A stretch of 64,000 nucleotides of DNA. Source: Streptomyces sp. NBC_01241 (GTDB lineage Bacteria; Actinomycetota; Actinomycetes; Streptomycetales; Streptomycetaceae). Position numbers and translations under genes: made by a program. The number at the start of each line of letters is the position of its first letter. Within the stretch, counting starts at the first letter, position 1. Under the pieces are notes generated by a model. The model saw only the letters and a list, made by a program, of their open reading frames with translations. It did no database searches and had not been told where the DNA came from. Of the stretch, positions 23,212 through 31,346 are shown one piece after another. The stretch spans positions 6,668,501 through 6,732,500 of the forward strand of contig NZ_CP108494.1 of NCBI RefSeq assembly GCF_041435435.1. Reading direction: 5' to 3'.

Positions 23212-25962
23212 TCAGTCGCCCGTCCACGTGAGCGCGGTCTCGATCGCGGCGTCCACGTCGGGCACGAGGGTGACTTCGGGGAGCATGTCGAAGGAACAGC
23301 TCGGCTCCCCCACGTAGATGACCGGGATGCCGGCGGCCAGCGCGCATCCGATTTCCACGCTCAGCCCCGCGCTGCGTCTGCTGAACCCCATGGCGATCAG
23401 CACCTTGGAGCGGCGGACGTCGTCCAGGCACAACCGGGCGGCGAGCCGGTTGAGCGCTATCCCCGCATCGAACTGGCAGCTGGGCCGGGTGAGCGGGTCG
23501 AGGTCGAGCCACCGCGAGGTGGAGTGCAGCGGCGCGGGCAGGCTGTCGCGGAGCCGGCGGATCTGGTTGCGGTGGCGGAGCGTGGCCGCGAGGTACACCG
23601 GGACGGCCTCGGGCGGGACGGGCTCGCTGTGCAGGATCCGGTTCGGGTCCGCGGTGCGCAGGCGGGCTGGACCCGGCCGGGGTGAGAAGCGGTTGCCCGC
23701 GGTGGTCCGTCCGGCCCCATAGGGCGTGATCGGACTGTAGGCGTGGCCGAGGTCCTCGTGCAGCAGGGGCATCCCGATGAGTCTGCGCCGTTCGTCGACC
23801 TTCCCGTAGATGCCGTCGAGCGGGTAGAGGAAGCGGGGTTTCTCGTCGCGGACGAGCACGAAGGTGCCGTAGCGCTGGGGTTGTCCGTGCAAGGACTGGA
23901 CACGGTCGTCCAGCAGCGCCAGGTGTCGGCCGTCGATGAGCCGTGTGGTGACGTTGCGGGTCGCTTCGTAGAGGAGTTCGTCTCTGCGGTCGCCCGCGAG
24001 ATCCGCGTGCTGCATCAGCAGCCAGACCGCGTCCACGGCGGCGGGATCGTTCCGGTCGAGCCTCGGCCAGTGATGCTGGGCGACCGCGTCGATCACTTCT
24101 GCGGTGGCGTCGGCGGACGCCTCCAGGTAGAGCGCCAGGTCCTCGGTGGCGTTGGCCAGCTCGGGGGCCAGGGCCGGCAGGAGGGTGAGCGGCTGGGGCC
24201 ACTCGGGGTAACCGAGGGCTTTTCCGATCTTGTCGTCCAGGGCCGGGTCGACGAACAGGGAGGCCAGAGCACTCTCCAGGAGGAGTTGCTCTCGCTCGGC
24301 GACCTGGGTGAGGTGCTGCCAGATACCGGGACTGGTGGCAGGGGCTCGGGGGGCGATGACGAGTTCCTCGCTGACAGGAGCGGCAGCACGTCGTGCCTGC
24401 TCAAGGTGGGTACGGGCGGCGGTGGTGTCCAGCTTGCCCGCCTCGGTGCGCGGGATGGCGGCGACCCGCACGATCGTGCGCGGAACCTTGAAGTCCGCGA
24501 GCTGGCCGCGGGCGTAGCGGCGTACGCCTTCCACCTCGCCACCGACCGCCAGGTGGAGGAGCGCGCCCAGGGTGTGGCCGCGTACAGGGTGAACCAGCGG
24601 TATGACGGCGGCGTCCTGGACGTCGGAGTGGGCTAGCAGCACGCGGGTGATCTCGGGAAGGTAGACCTTCTCCCCGCCGAGGTTGACGCACTCGCTGTCC
24701 CTGCCGAGCAGGACGATTCGGCGTTCCGCGACCAGACGGGCGTGGTCTCCGGAGAGCAGGTACGTCGTGCGGTCGCTGACGCGAAAGCGCTTCGCCGGAA
24801 GGCCGCCGGTGGGGTGGATGCCGAGGGGGTGGGGCGCGGCGACGGCCAGGAGGCCGTCTTGGCCGACGGACGCGGGAGTCCCGTCGGTCCGCAGTACGAC
24901 GGCATGGGCGCCGAGATCGAAGGTCCCGGTGGCCGGCACGAAGTCGGCTGTGGCAATGGAGAAGCCGATGCCGGTGGCTTCGGTGGCGCCGAGCGTCTCG
25001 ATGAGCCGTGCGTGGGGCAGGGCGTCGAGGAGACTGCGCTTGACCTGCTGGCTCCACGCGGCACCGGATGAGGTGATGGTGGTCAGGTGCGAGAGGTCCC
25101 AGCGGCCGGGCCGGCGGTGCAGGGCGGTGGCGAGGGGGCGGGCGAGGGGGTCGCCCACGATGGCGAGGGTGTCGGCGCGGTGCTGGGCGACGGTGTCCCA
25201 GATGGCGGAGGGGCCGGGCTCGGGGACGGTGATCACCGTGCCTCCGGCGCACAGCGCGCCCAGGGCGCGAGTCTGCCCTGAGCCGTGCATGAGCGGGCTC
25301 GCCACGACCAGTCGGGCATCCGCGACGGCGATCGGGCCCGCGGTCTCCATGCTGCTGCGGCGCAGCCACGGATTGTGGGCGTTGAGATGACGGGCAAGAT
25401 CACCCACCCGCCAGCAGATCGCGGCGGGTCCGCCGGTGGTGCCGCCGGTGCACTTGATGAAGATGTCGTCCGGGGAGGACGCCCAGGGATCGTCCGAGCC
25501 GGCGGACCCCTGGGCGCTCAGGATCCGATCCAGCGATTGCGTCCAGGCGGGCAGGTCCTGCGGGCCCGTGGCGATCCACGTCCGGCATCCGGGTAGTCCG
25601 GCGCGGGCGGCAGACATCTCGGTGAGCTGTTCGGGTGCCAGGAAGACGGCGCTCGGCGTGAGCAAGGTGAAAATGCCGTCGAGTTCGCGGGCCCGGTAGC
25701 GGTAGTTGATGTTGGCGGGTACGACGCCGATGCGCAGGCAGGCGGCGAGGCAGACAAGATGCTCCGGCCGGTTGGGCAGTGCCAGAGCGGCGATGTCCCC
25801 GCGGCCGAGGCCCCGGCTGCGGAGATGCGCGGCCAACGTGGCGGCCTGGGCGTCAAACTGCTGCCAGGTCACCGTGCTGCCGCCGTGGATGAGGGCGGGG
25901 CGCTCCGGATGGTCTGCGGCGATACGCCGCCACAGACTCGCGAAGTCGAGACCGGCGCTCAC
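23212..25962 (-). CDS. adenylating ligase / DUF6624 / deoxyribosyltransferase-like fusion
   Basis: 916 residues; GTG start overlaps the HIT gene stop (GTGA). Residues ~1-515 are an ANL-type acyl-adenylating enzyme: KCTGGTTGGPAA (A3, its Lys missing), ETLGATEATG (A5), YLLSGDHARL (A7), LLGRDSECVNLGGEKVYLPEI (A8 region) and PRTEAGK with the A10 Lys. Residues ~530-755 resemble DUF6624 (VWLLMQHADLAGDRRD, DDRVQSLHGQPQRYGT, DERRRLIGMPLL). Residues ~770-916 resemble nucleoside 2-deoxyribosyltransferases (VYLAATLRHRNQIRRL, LCLDDVRRSKVLIAMG, SVEIGCALAAGIPVIYVG). I know of no described protein with this order. Last gene of the minus operon of the cluster. Confidence 0.85.
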   Translation of the reverse strand: MSAGLDFASLWRRIAADHPERPALIHGGSTVTWQQFDAQAATLAAHLRSRGLGRGDIAALALPNRPEHLVCLAACLRIGVVPANINYRYRARELDGIFTLLTPSAVFLAPEQLTEMSAARAGLPGCRTWIATGPQDLPAWTQSLDRILSAQGSAGSDDPWASSPDDIFIKCTGGTTGGPAAICWRVGDLARHLNAHNPWLRRSSMETAGPIAVADARLVVASPLMHGSGQTRALGALCAGGTVITVPEPGPSAIWDTVAQHRADTLAIVGDPLARPLATALHRRPGRWDLSHLTTITSSGAAWSQQVKRSLLDALPHARLIETLGATEATGIGFSIATADFVPATGTFDLGAHAVVLRTDGTPASVGQDGLLAVAAPHPLGIHPTGGLPAKRFRVSDRTTYLLSGDHARLVAERRIVLLGRDSECVNLGGEKVYLPEITRVLLAHSDVQDAAVIPLVHPVRGHTLGALLHLAVGGEVEGVRRYARGQLADFKVPRTIVRVAAIPRTEAGKLDTTAARTHLEQARRAAAPVSEELVIAPRAPATSPGIWQHLTQVAEREQLLLESALASLFVDPALDDKIGKALGYPEWPQPLTLLPALAPELANATEDLALYLEASADATAEVIDAVAQHHWPRLDRNDPAAVDAVWLLMQHADLAGDRRDELLYEATRNVTTRLIDGRHLALLDDRVQSLHGQPQRYGTFVLVRDEKPRFLYPLDGIYGKVDERRRLIGMPLLHEDLGHAYSPITPYGAGRTTAGNRFSPRPGPARLRTADPNRILHSEPVPPEAVPVYLAATLRHRNQIRRLRDSLPAPLHSTSRWLDLDPLTRPSCQFDAGIALNRLAARLCLDDVRRSKVLIAMGFSRRSAGLSVEIGCALAAGIPVIYVGEPSCSFDMLPEVTLVPDVDAAIETALTWTGD

Positions 25963-26639
25963 CTGGGTGTCCCGGCCCGGGACGCTGTTGCCCGGCGGGC
26001 CGCCGGCCTGACGGTGGTGAGGTCGTCGACGGTGGCGCGCATCAGTTCGGGGAACGGGTGGGCCTGCCAGTCCCATGCCGCGTCCTCGATCTGCGGATCG
26101 AGCCGGGCCACGACCTCCCGCAGCCGGATCCGGGGAAAGGCATCGTTGGGAACGGGGTGGCACGTCAGGGCGCCGGTCTGGTCCCGCACGGTGATGTAGG
26201 AGGTGTCCGGGCCGCGGGGGACCTGGGCGTAGCTGGCGATCTCGTATCCCGGGGCCCGCGCGGCGAGCCATTCGCCGAGGTCGGCGGTGCTGGGCAGCAT
26301 GTGCAGATGGCCATGGCAGATGCGCCGCCCGGCGGGGAGGTTGAGGCCGTACTCGAAGGTGAGGATCGGGCGCCGGTAGACCTGGTGCAGCTGGTCGGCG
26401 AGGTCGTGGGCCATGCCCTCCACCCCCGCCAGTTCGTCGTCGTTCAGCTGTCCGAGCGAGAGGACGTGGGTGGTGGGCACCACGAGCAGGTAGCCGGGGA
26501 CGAAGGCGCCGATGGTCGGCACCGCCGCGGCGTACTCGCTCGCTGCGACGACGCGTTGCTGACCGGCATGGAGATGGCGTTGCAGAGTGCAGTCGTCGAC
26601 GTCCGGGTTGATGGCCTGGCACAGGTCACAGTCGGGCAT
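25959..26639 (-). CDS. HIT-family hydrolase
   Basis: 226 residues. The His triad is His109-Gly-His111-Leu-His113 (CHGHLHML), with the upstream FVPGYLLVVPTTHVLSLGQL strand typical of the fold. A Cys pair at the N terminus (CDLC) and later Cys17 may bind zinc, as in many HIT proteins. These enzymes split nucleotidyl esters or amidates, such as acyl- or aminoacyl-AMP. Lying between two adenylating enzymes, it may clear adenylate by-products or release a nucleotide-linked intermediate. Its start overlaps the preceding ligase gene by 14 bp, and its stop the next ligase by 4 bp. It is about 80 residues longer than minimal HIT proteins. Confidence 0.88.
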   Translation of the reverse strand: MPDCDLCQAINPDVDDCTLQRHLHAGQQRVVAASEYAAAVPTIGAFVPGYLLVVPTTHVLSLGQLNDDELAGVEGMAHDLADQLHQVYRRPILTFEYGLNLPAGRRICHGHLHMLPSTADLGEWLAARAPGYEIASYAQVPRGPDTSYITVRDQTGALTCHPVPNDAFPRIRLREVVARLDPQIEDAAWDWQAHPFPELMRATVDDLTTVRPAARRATASRAGTPR

Positions 26640-27954
26640 GTCCTTCTCGCAGGGTCGTGTGATCGGGAGCTGTGGTCCGGCGCAGCTCGATGGCGTGGGG
26701 CCGCTGAGGCGGTGTCAGCCGCTGGGCACACCAGGTGCGCAGGACCGATGGGGTGAGGGCCGGGTCCTCGGTGTGGACGACGGCGGACAGCACGGATCCG
26801 AACCGGGTGTGAGGGCTGATGCGGATTTCGCAAGCCTGTACGGCGGGGTGGGCGGACAGGGTGTCGTGGGTCTCGGCCACGGCGACCTTGACGCCCGCCA
26901 CGATGGCGCGGCCGGGGACGGCCACGTCGGTGACCTCGATGCGGTCGGTGTCGCCGATGCGCCTGCCGAGGTCGCCGACGCTCTGCCATTGCGGCCGGCC
27001 GGCGCACAGCTGGTCGGTGCGGTGGGAGATGAGTGCGGCCCGGCTGCGGCCCTCGATGGTTCCCTGGGTGCCGGCCGCTACGGGCCAGCGGCTGGGGTCG
27101 ACGATCCGTAGCTCGGTATCGGGCAGCGGAGTTCCGCCGGGGCCGCGAGAGGTGTAGGGGTTGAAGGTCCCGTCGTACAGGGTGGTCCCGTAGTACTCCG
27201 CGAGGCGCTCGGGCCCCAGGACATCGGCCAGTTGCTGGCGCAGCGGGGGCGGGCACGGGGCCGAGGAATGCAGGAGCAGGCGCAGCGAGGAGCAGGCGCT
27301 GCGGAGTTCTCGGCGCGGGCGTGCGTCCCAGACCTGCTGGATCTGCGTCGGCACCAGGAACGCCCAGTCCGGCTTGTGGCCGTGGACGCTCTCCAGCCAC
27401 TGTTCGGCCTCGAAGCGGGGGGCGAGGATGATGCAGCCGCCGAGGAGGAGCTGGCGCAGTGCGAACTCGAACGGCCCGTTCAGGTGCATGGGGGCGGCGA
27501 AGAGAGCGCGTCCGCCGGGCCGCATGCCCAGAGCGCGGGCCTTGCGTGGGGCGGCAGGTGACTCGCCGTGCGTCAGGACCGGAACCTGCTGGTGGCTCGA
27601 TACGGCCAGGACCGCCTTCCACGGGCGGCAGCCAGCTCTCCTTGCCGCCTGCACGTCGCGCAGTGCCTCTCTTTCGGGGATGCGGGCGGGCAGTACCAAC
27701 GGTGTGCGGCCCACCATGAGGGCGGCGCACACCTGGATGAAGAACGCGGCACTGGGTGCGGCGCGCAGTACCGCGACGCCCGCGTCGTGATCGGGATGGG
27801 CTTCCAGGTCCTGGGCCTGACGGGCGGCGGCCAGGTAGAGGGAGCGGAAGCTCGTCGTGCCGTGGCGGTCGATCACGGCGGGGTGGTCGGGCCGCTGGCG
27901 GGCGGTGCGGTGGAGTTTGCCGACGATGTCCGCGTGCCACGGTTGCACGGTCAT
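26626..27954 (-). CDS. divergent ANL adenylating enzyme
   Basis: 442 residues, start ATG 27954 overlapping the TauD gene stop. The overall order is that of an ANL ligase: an N-terminal DRHGTTSFRSLYLAAARQA segment, AEYYGTTLYDGTF (A5), VGDLGRRIGD (A7) and VPGRAIVAGVKVAVAETHDTL (A8-like). The phosphate-binding A3 loop is badly eroded (LTHGESPAAPRKAR instead of TSGTTGxPKG) and the protein is short at the C terminus with no clear A10 Lys. It may be a non-adenylating relative or act with the fusion ligase downstream. Part of the five-gene minus operon. Confidence 0.78.
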   Translation of the reverse strand: MTVQPWHADIVGKLHRTARQRPDHPAVIDRHGTTSFRSLYLAAARQAQDLEAHPDHDAGVAVLRAAPSAAFFIQVCAALMVGRTPLVLPARIPEREALRDVQAARRAGCRPWKAVLAVSSHQQVPVLTHGESPAAPRKARALGMRPGGRALFAAPMHLNGPFEFALRQLLLGGCIILAPRFEAEQWLESVHGHKPDWAFLVPTQIQQVWDARPRRELRSACSSLRLLLHSSAPCPPPLRQQLADVLGPERLAEYYGTTLYDGTFNPYTSRGPGGTPLPDTELRIVDPSRWPVAAGTQGTIEGRSRAALISHRTDQLCAGRPQWQSVGDLGRRIGDTDRIEVTDVAVPGRAIVAGVKVAVAETHDTLSAHPAVQACEIRISPHTRFGSVLSAVVHTEDPALTPSVLRTWCAQRLTPPQRPHAIELRRTTAPDHTTLREGHARL

Positions 27955-29039
27955 GCGGCGGGGGCCGGCTCGGGAGCGGTCGGCGGCTTCCAGGAGGTGG
28001 CGAGCTGCTGTTGCTGGTCGTCGGTGAGCCATCCGAAGCGGAGGTACTCGTCGGCCTCTGCGGCCCGGCGGCCGCGGTAGTGGGGGAAGGTGACCCACGA
28101 CCGGAGAAGGTGACGGGGCTCGGCGGGGGGCTGCGGGTCGCGGTAGGCGGTGCGGGAGTGGAGCACGGTGTGGTTGTTGACCAGTTGGAGGTCTCCCGCG
28201 CGCAGTTCCATGTCGACGCTGTTCTCGTCGGCGATCTCTTCCAGCAGGTCGAAGGCGGCCATCGCATCCCTCGGGAGCGGGACCTCCGTGACGGCGGGGG
28301 TCTCCAGCAGCGTGTGCCGGACGTAGCGGGTGGAGAAGCGGCCTCGGTGGAGGGAGAAGACCGGCGATATGAAGGTGGGGGGCAGGCCGGGCACGTTGCC
28401 GCCGGCCATGTGGAAGTGGAACGGCTGGTACAGTTCGGCGGTCCACGTCGGGGAAGCGTTCAGCATCTGGTTGTGGACCGTGGCGGCCGAGGCGAGACGG
28501 GAGAGCCCTCCGGTCTCGGACGCGGTCAGGCACAGCAGGGCTGCGGCATCGGCACCGTCGGTGTGGAACCACAGGCGGTCGGCGGTCTGATGGCCGCGCA
28601 CGGTTGCGTCGCCCAGCACGCGACCGGTCGCGCGGACGTGCCGGATGAGCTGTCCGTCCCGGCTCTGGGTGGCGATGGGGCCCAGGTAGGTGGCTAGTCC
28701 GCGCAGGAGCAGCGCGTTCTGGTGTTCGTCGAGCCGGTCGACGGGCAGCCCGCGCAGCACGGCGAAGCCGCGGCCGTCGGACACCTCGCTGGAGATCGCT
28801 TCCAGGATCGAGCCGACGTGGCCCAGCGGGAAGTCCCCGCGGTTGATGTAGCGGCCGGTGAACATGTCCTGGCCGGTGAGCCGGTTCTGCGCGACGGTGA
28901 GCGCGTCGATGATCTCGATGGTCTCCTCGCGCGCGAGCGTGTATGTCCAGGCTTCGGGCGAGAAGGTACTTCGGTCCCACAGCGGGGCCTCGTCGGAGGT
29001 CAGCCACTTCGGGCAGGGTGTGCGGGCGGAGGTCAGCAT
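27951..29039 (-). CDS. TauD/TfdA-type 2-oxoglutarate dioxygenase
   Basis: 362 residues. The iron site begins HTD at His159-Thr-Asp161 (RLWFHTDGADAAALLCL) and the distal part contains NNHTVLHSRTAYRDP and RHLLRSWVTFP, giving the third His and the 2-oxoglutarate-binding Arg. Clear Fe(II)/2-oxoglutarate oxygenase of the TauD family, about 60 residues longer than TauD. It likely hydroxylates or desaturates a cluster intermediate. AAGGACT precedes the ATG; the start overlaps the FAD gene stop by 7 bp. Confidence 0.9.
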   Translation of the reverse strand: MLTSARTPCPKWLTSDEAPLWDRSTFSPEAWTYTLAREETIEIIDALTVAQNRLTGQDMFTGRYINRGDFPLGHVGSILEAISSEVSDGRGFAVLRGLPVDRLDEHQNALLLRGLATYLGPIATQSRDGQLIRHVRATGRVLGDATVRGHQTADRLWFHTDGADAAALLCLTASETGGLSRLASAATVHNQMLNASPTWTAELYQPFHFHMAGGNVPGLPPTFISPVFSLHRGRFSTRYVRHTLLETPAVTEVPLPRDAMAAFDLLEEIADENSVDMELRAGDLQLVNNHTVLHSRTAYRDPQPPAEPRHLLRSWVTFPHYRGRRAAEADEYLRFGWLTDDQQQQLATSWKPPTAPEPAPAA

Positions 29040-30496
29040 GCTGGAGTCCTTGGGAGGCGGGGCCGGGGGAGCCAGGCGTTGACGCTGCGGCGGGCGGTGA
29101 TCGCGTCACCAGCGAGCCAGCCGGAGTCGGCGGCGCCGATGATCCCGCCGGTGAGCCCGGGGCCGTCACCGACCAGGTAGAGACCGGGATGGCCGGGGGC
29201 CTGCATGTCGTCGCCGACCTCGAAGCGGTCGGCCCAGCGCTCGACGGCCGGCCCGTACAGCATGTTGCGGGGGTTCAGGACCTGCGGGCACAGCCGGGCA
29301 AGGCGATGAAGGTAGTCGCGCAGCAGGACGACGATCGGCTGGGGGAAGAGCGCGGCGAGGTTCCCGGGGACGGCATCGGGGATGCTGGGGACGAACCCGT
29401 ACGCAGCGTCGGGGACGGTTCCGGTGGTGGGGACGCCGGCCAGGAAGTCGCCGAGTGTCTGGGCCATTACCCGGCCTCCGTTGGCGCGGTTCATCCGGGT
29501 GACGAGGTCGCGCACGAACTCCGCGCTCAACGGGAACGCGTCTCCGGCGGTGGCCAGCACCGCGGTGTTGCTGCGGTTGTGCCCATGGTCGCTGGTGGAG
29601 TGTCCGCCGACCAGGGTGAGGTCTTGGTACTGAGCCGGGACGACGTCCCCGCCGAAGCAGACGCAGTGCGTGCGGACTTCGGCCCCGGCGCCGGGCTTCC
29701 AGATGACCTTGGGGTCGGTGGCGACCTTCAGCAGCAGATCCAGGAACTCGCGCGGTCCTTCCAGACGGAAGCCGAGTTTGGGCTGGGCGCTCTTCCGGGG
29801 CAGTCCCAGTGTGGTCCCGAGCGCGCGCAGCCAGGCCGCACCGATCTTCCCCGGTGCGAGCACCACGTTGTCCGCGTACAGCGGCATCGGCTCTGTCCAG
29901 CCGTTGCCGGTGACCCAGACCTCCCAGCGGTGGCTGGCGGCGGGTGAGGGCCGAACCTCGGTGCAGCGGATTCCGCAGAGCACGGGAGCGACAGCTTCGA
30001 CCTGCCGGCGCAGGGCGGACGTCATGCGCATGAGCTGGTCGCTGCCGATGTGGCGGACGGGGTAGTGCAAGTACTCGAGGTCCTCGGCTGCGGCCAGTTC
30101 GGCCAGTTCGGCGGCCTTGGCGTCGTCGGCACCGTGCAGCGGGGCGTCCTCGCCGGCGCGGAAGAGCTCGTCGATGGCGTACTGCCGTGCTTCGACCTCG
30201 TGAGGGGGGAAGCGGTGGGAGATGGTGGAGCCGATGCGGTGCGACAGGCACAGTTTGCCGTCGCTGAACATTCCGGCGCCGCCGAACCCCGAGGTGATGG
30301 TGCGCTTCTCGTCCTCGCCCAGCTCGCGGGCCCGGATGCGCCCGTCGATGTCGTCGCCCTGGTCCAGGACGACGACGCCACCAGCCGTGGCTCCCGCGCG
30401 GATCGCGGCGAGCAGCCCCGCCGGGCCGGCACCGATGACAAGGGTGCCGCACTGGGTGGGGGGCCTCCGCGACACGGGCGTGGAAGGTAAGGACAC
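29033..30496 (-). CDS. FAD-dependent oxidoreductase
   Basis: 487 residues from GTG 30496, chosen because GGAGG lies five bases upstream; an ATG at 30607 would sit only 21 bp from element C. The dinucleotide-binding motif is TLVIGAGPAGLLAAIRAG, followed by SGFGGAGMFSDGKLCLS; near the C terminus LYLVGDGPGLTGGIIGAADSG binds FAD. This matches the COG2509-type FAD-dependent dehydrogenases that resemble geranylgeranyl-reductase-like flavoproteins. Substrate unknown. First gene of the minus operon, facing element C. Confidence 0.88.
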   Translation of the reverse strand: MSLPSTPVSRRPPTQCGTLVIGAGPAGLLAAIRAGATAGGVVVLDQGDDIDGRIRARELGEDEKRTITSGFGGAGMFSDGKLCLSHRIGSTISHRFPPHEVEARQYAIDELFRAGEDAPLHGADDAKAAELAELAAAEDLEYLHYPVRHIGSDQLMRMTSALRRQVEAVAPVLCGIRCTEVRPSPAASHRWEVWVTGNGWTEPMPLYADNVVLAPGKIGAAWLRALGTTLGLPRKSAQPKLGFRLEGPREFLDLLLKVATDPKVIWKPGAGAEVRTHCVCFGGDVVPAQYQDLTLVGGHSTSDHGHNRSNTAVLATAGDAFPLSAEFVRDLVTRMNRANGGRVMAQTLGDFLAGVPTTGTVPDAAYGFVPSIPDAVPGNLAALFPQPIVVLLRDYLHRLARLCPQVLNPRNMLYGPAVERWADRFEVGDDMQAPGHPGLYLVGDGPGLTGGIIGAADSGWLAGDAITARRSVNAWLPRPRLPRTPAC

Positions 30497-30627
30497 GGCA
30501 GCCTCCGGCTGAGGAACGGATCGGTGCGCGGTCCGTCCGGCCGGACGCCCGCTGAATGCCGCCCTCGAGAACTGCTCGTACGTCAGCTCCCCGAGGGCCG
30601 CTGGCATCTACGTTCGCCCGATCTGTA

Positions 30628-30668
30628 TGGCGTCGGTACGCCATTCGTCTGCCACTTCTCTGCCACTT
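30628..30668 (-). promoter_or_regulatory. composite operator element, copy C
   Basis: On the minus strand: AAGTGGCA, 3 bp, AAGTGGCA, 6 bp, then TGGCGTACCGACGCCA at 30628-30643. It is nearly identical to copy A over the whole 41 bp and points towards the FAD oxidoreductase operon. Confidence 0.8.
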
Positions 30669-30755
30669 GGCGGCGAGCACAGCACTCCCACCCATCCCGG
30701 CAAAGCACATGATTCTTCTCAAATGAGCCGCATCCACTGCTCTTGTCACGGAACG

Positions 30756-30796
30756 AAATGGCAGTGGAGTGGCAACCCAATGGCGTACCGACGCCA
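30756..30796 (+). promoter_or_regulatory. composite operator element, copy D
   Basis: AAATGGCA (30756-30763), 3 bp, GAGTGGCA (30767-30774), 6 bp, TGGCGTACCGACGCCA (30781-30796). It points towards the ATPase-led plus operon, 94 bp before its ATG. Confidence 0.8.
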
Positions 30797-30890
30797 TTGG
30801 GATTCCCGCACCGTGGAAGTGGGCCTTCACCGGGCCCTCCGCTGACGGGCTCTGCCCTCCGGCGGTCACCGCACGTGCACGAGGGAGACG

Positions 30891-31346
30891 ATGGTGCCAC
30901 CCCTGCCGGCTGCACTGAAACCGTCCGGTCGTCTCGACCACGTACCCGAAGAGCACCGTCTCGACCTGAGCGCCAGTGAATGGCCGACCAAGGCCGCGCG
31001 CACCCAGATCCTCACGGTATTGGGGGGTAGGGCGGACCCGGCGACGGTCGACGACATGGTCCTGGTCGTGGACGAGCTGGTTACCAACGCCCTCCGGCAC
31101 ACCCCGGGCATCGGGGTCCTCCTGCTGGAAGTGGACCGGGACCGTGCCACGGTGCGGGTGTTCGACGCGGGTGGGAACTGCGCTGCGGTGGCCGTCAAGT
31201 CTGCGAATAAGTCCGACGAGAACGGCCGCGGGCTCAGCATCGTCGCGCGACTGACCGAGGAGTGGTTCGCCGAACCGACCACGGCCGGCGGCAAGGCGGT
31301 GGTCGCGGTGTTCACCATTGCGCCCCAGGAGAACAGCTCACGATGA
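30891..31346 (+). CDS. anti-sigma-type ATPase (RsbW-like)
   Basis: 151 residues; GAGGGAGACG before ATG 30891. A single HATPase domain: VVDELVTNALRHTPG (N box), VRVFDAGGN and GRGLSIVARLTEEW (G box). Proteins like this bind anti-anti-sigma factors or act as orphan regulators in Streptomyces, and are very numerous there. It leads the plus-strand operon and is coupled to the aldo-keto reductase gene by ATGA. The frameshifted paralogue at 20044-20638 has the same position relative to the composite elements, so both may be part of the cluster's control. Confidence 0.87.
   Translation: MVPPLPAALKPSGRLDHVPEEHRLDLSASEWPTKAARTQILTVLGGRADPATVDDMVLVVDELVTNALRHTPGIGVLLLEVDRDRATVRVFDAGGNCAAVAVKSANKSDENGRGLSIVARLTEEWFAEPTTAGGKAVVAVFTIAPQENSSR

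Larger units (their letters stand above)
30497..30890. promoter_or_regulatory. divergent intergenic region with paired elements
   Basis: This 394-bp gap between the FAD gene (leftward) and the second anti-sigma-type ATPase gene (rightward) holds two face-to-face copies of the same 41-bp composite element found at 20.7-20.9 kb, here 87 bp apart. No gene is seen inside it. Confidence 0.8.
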
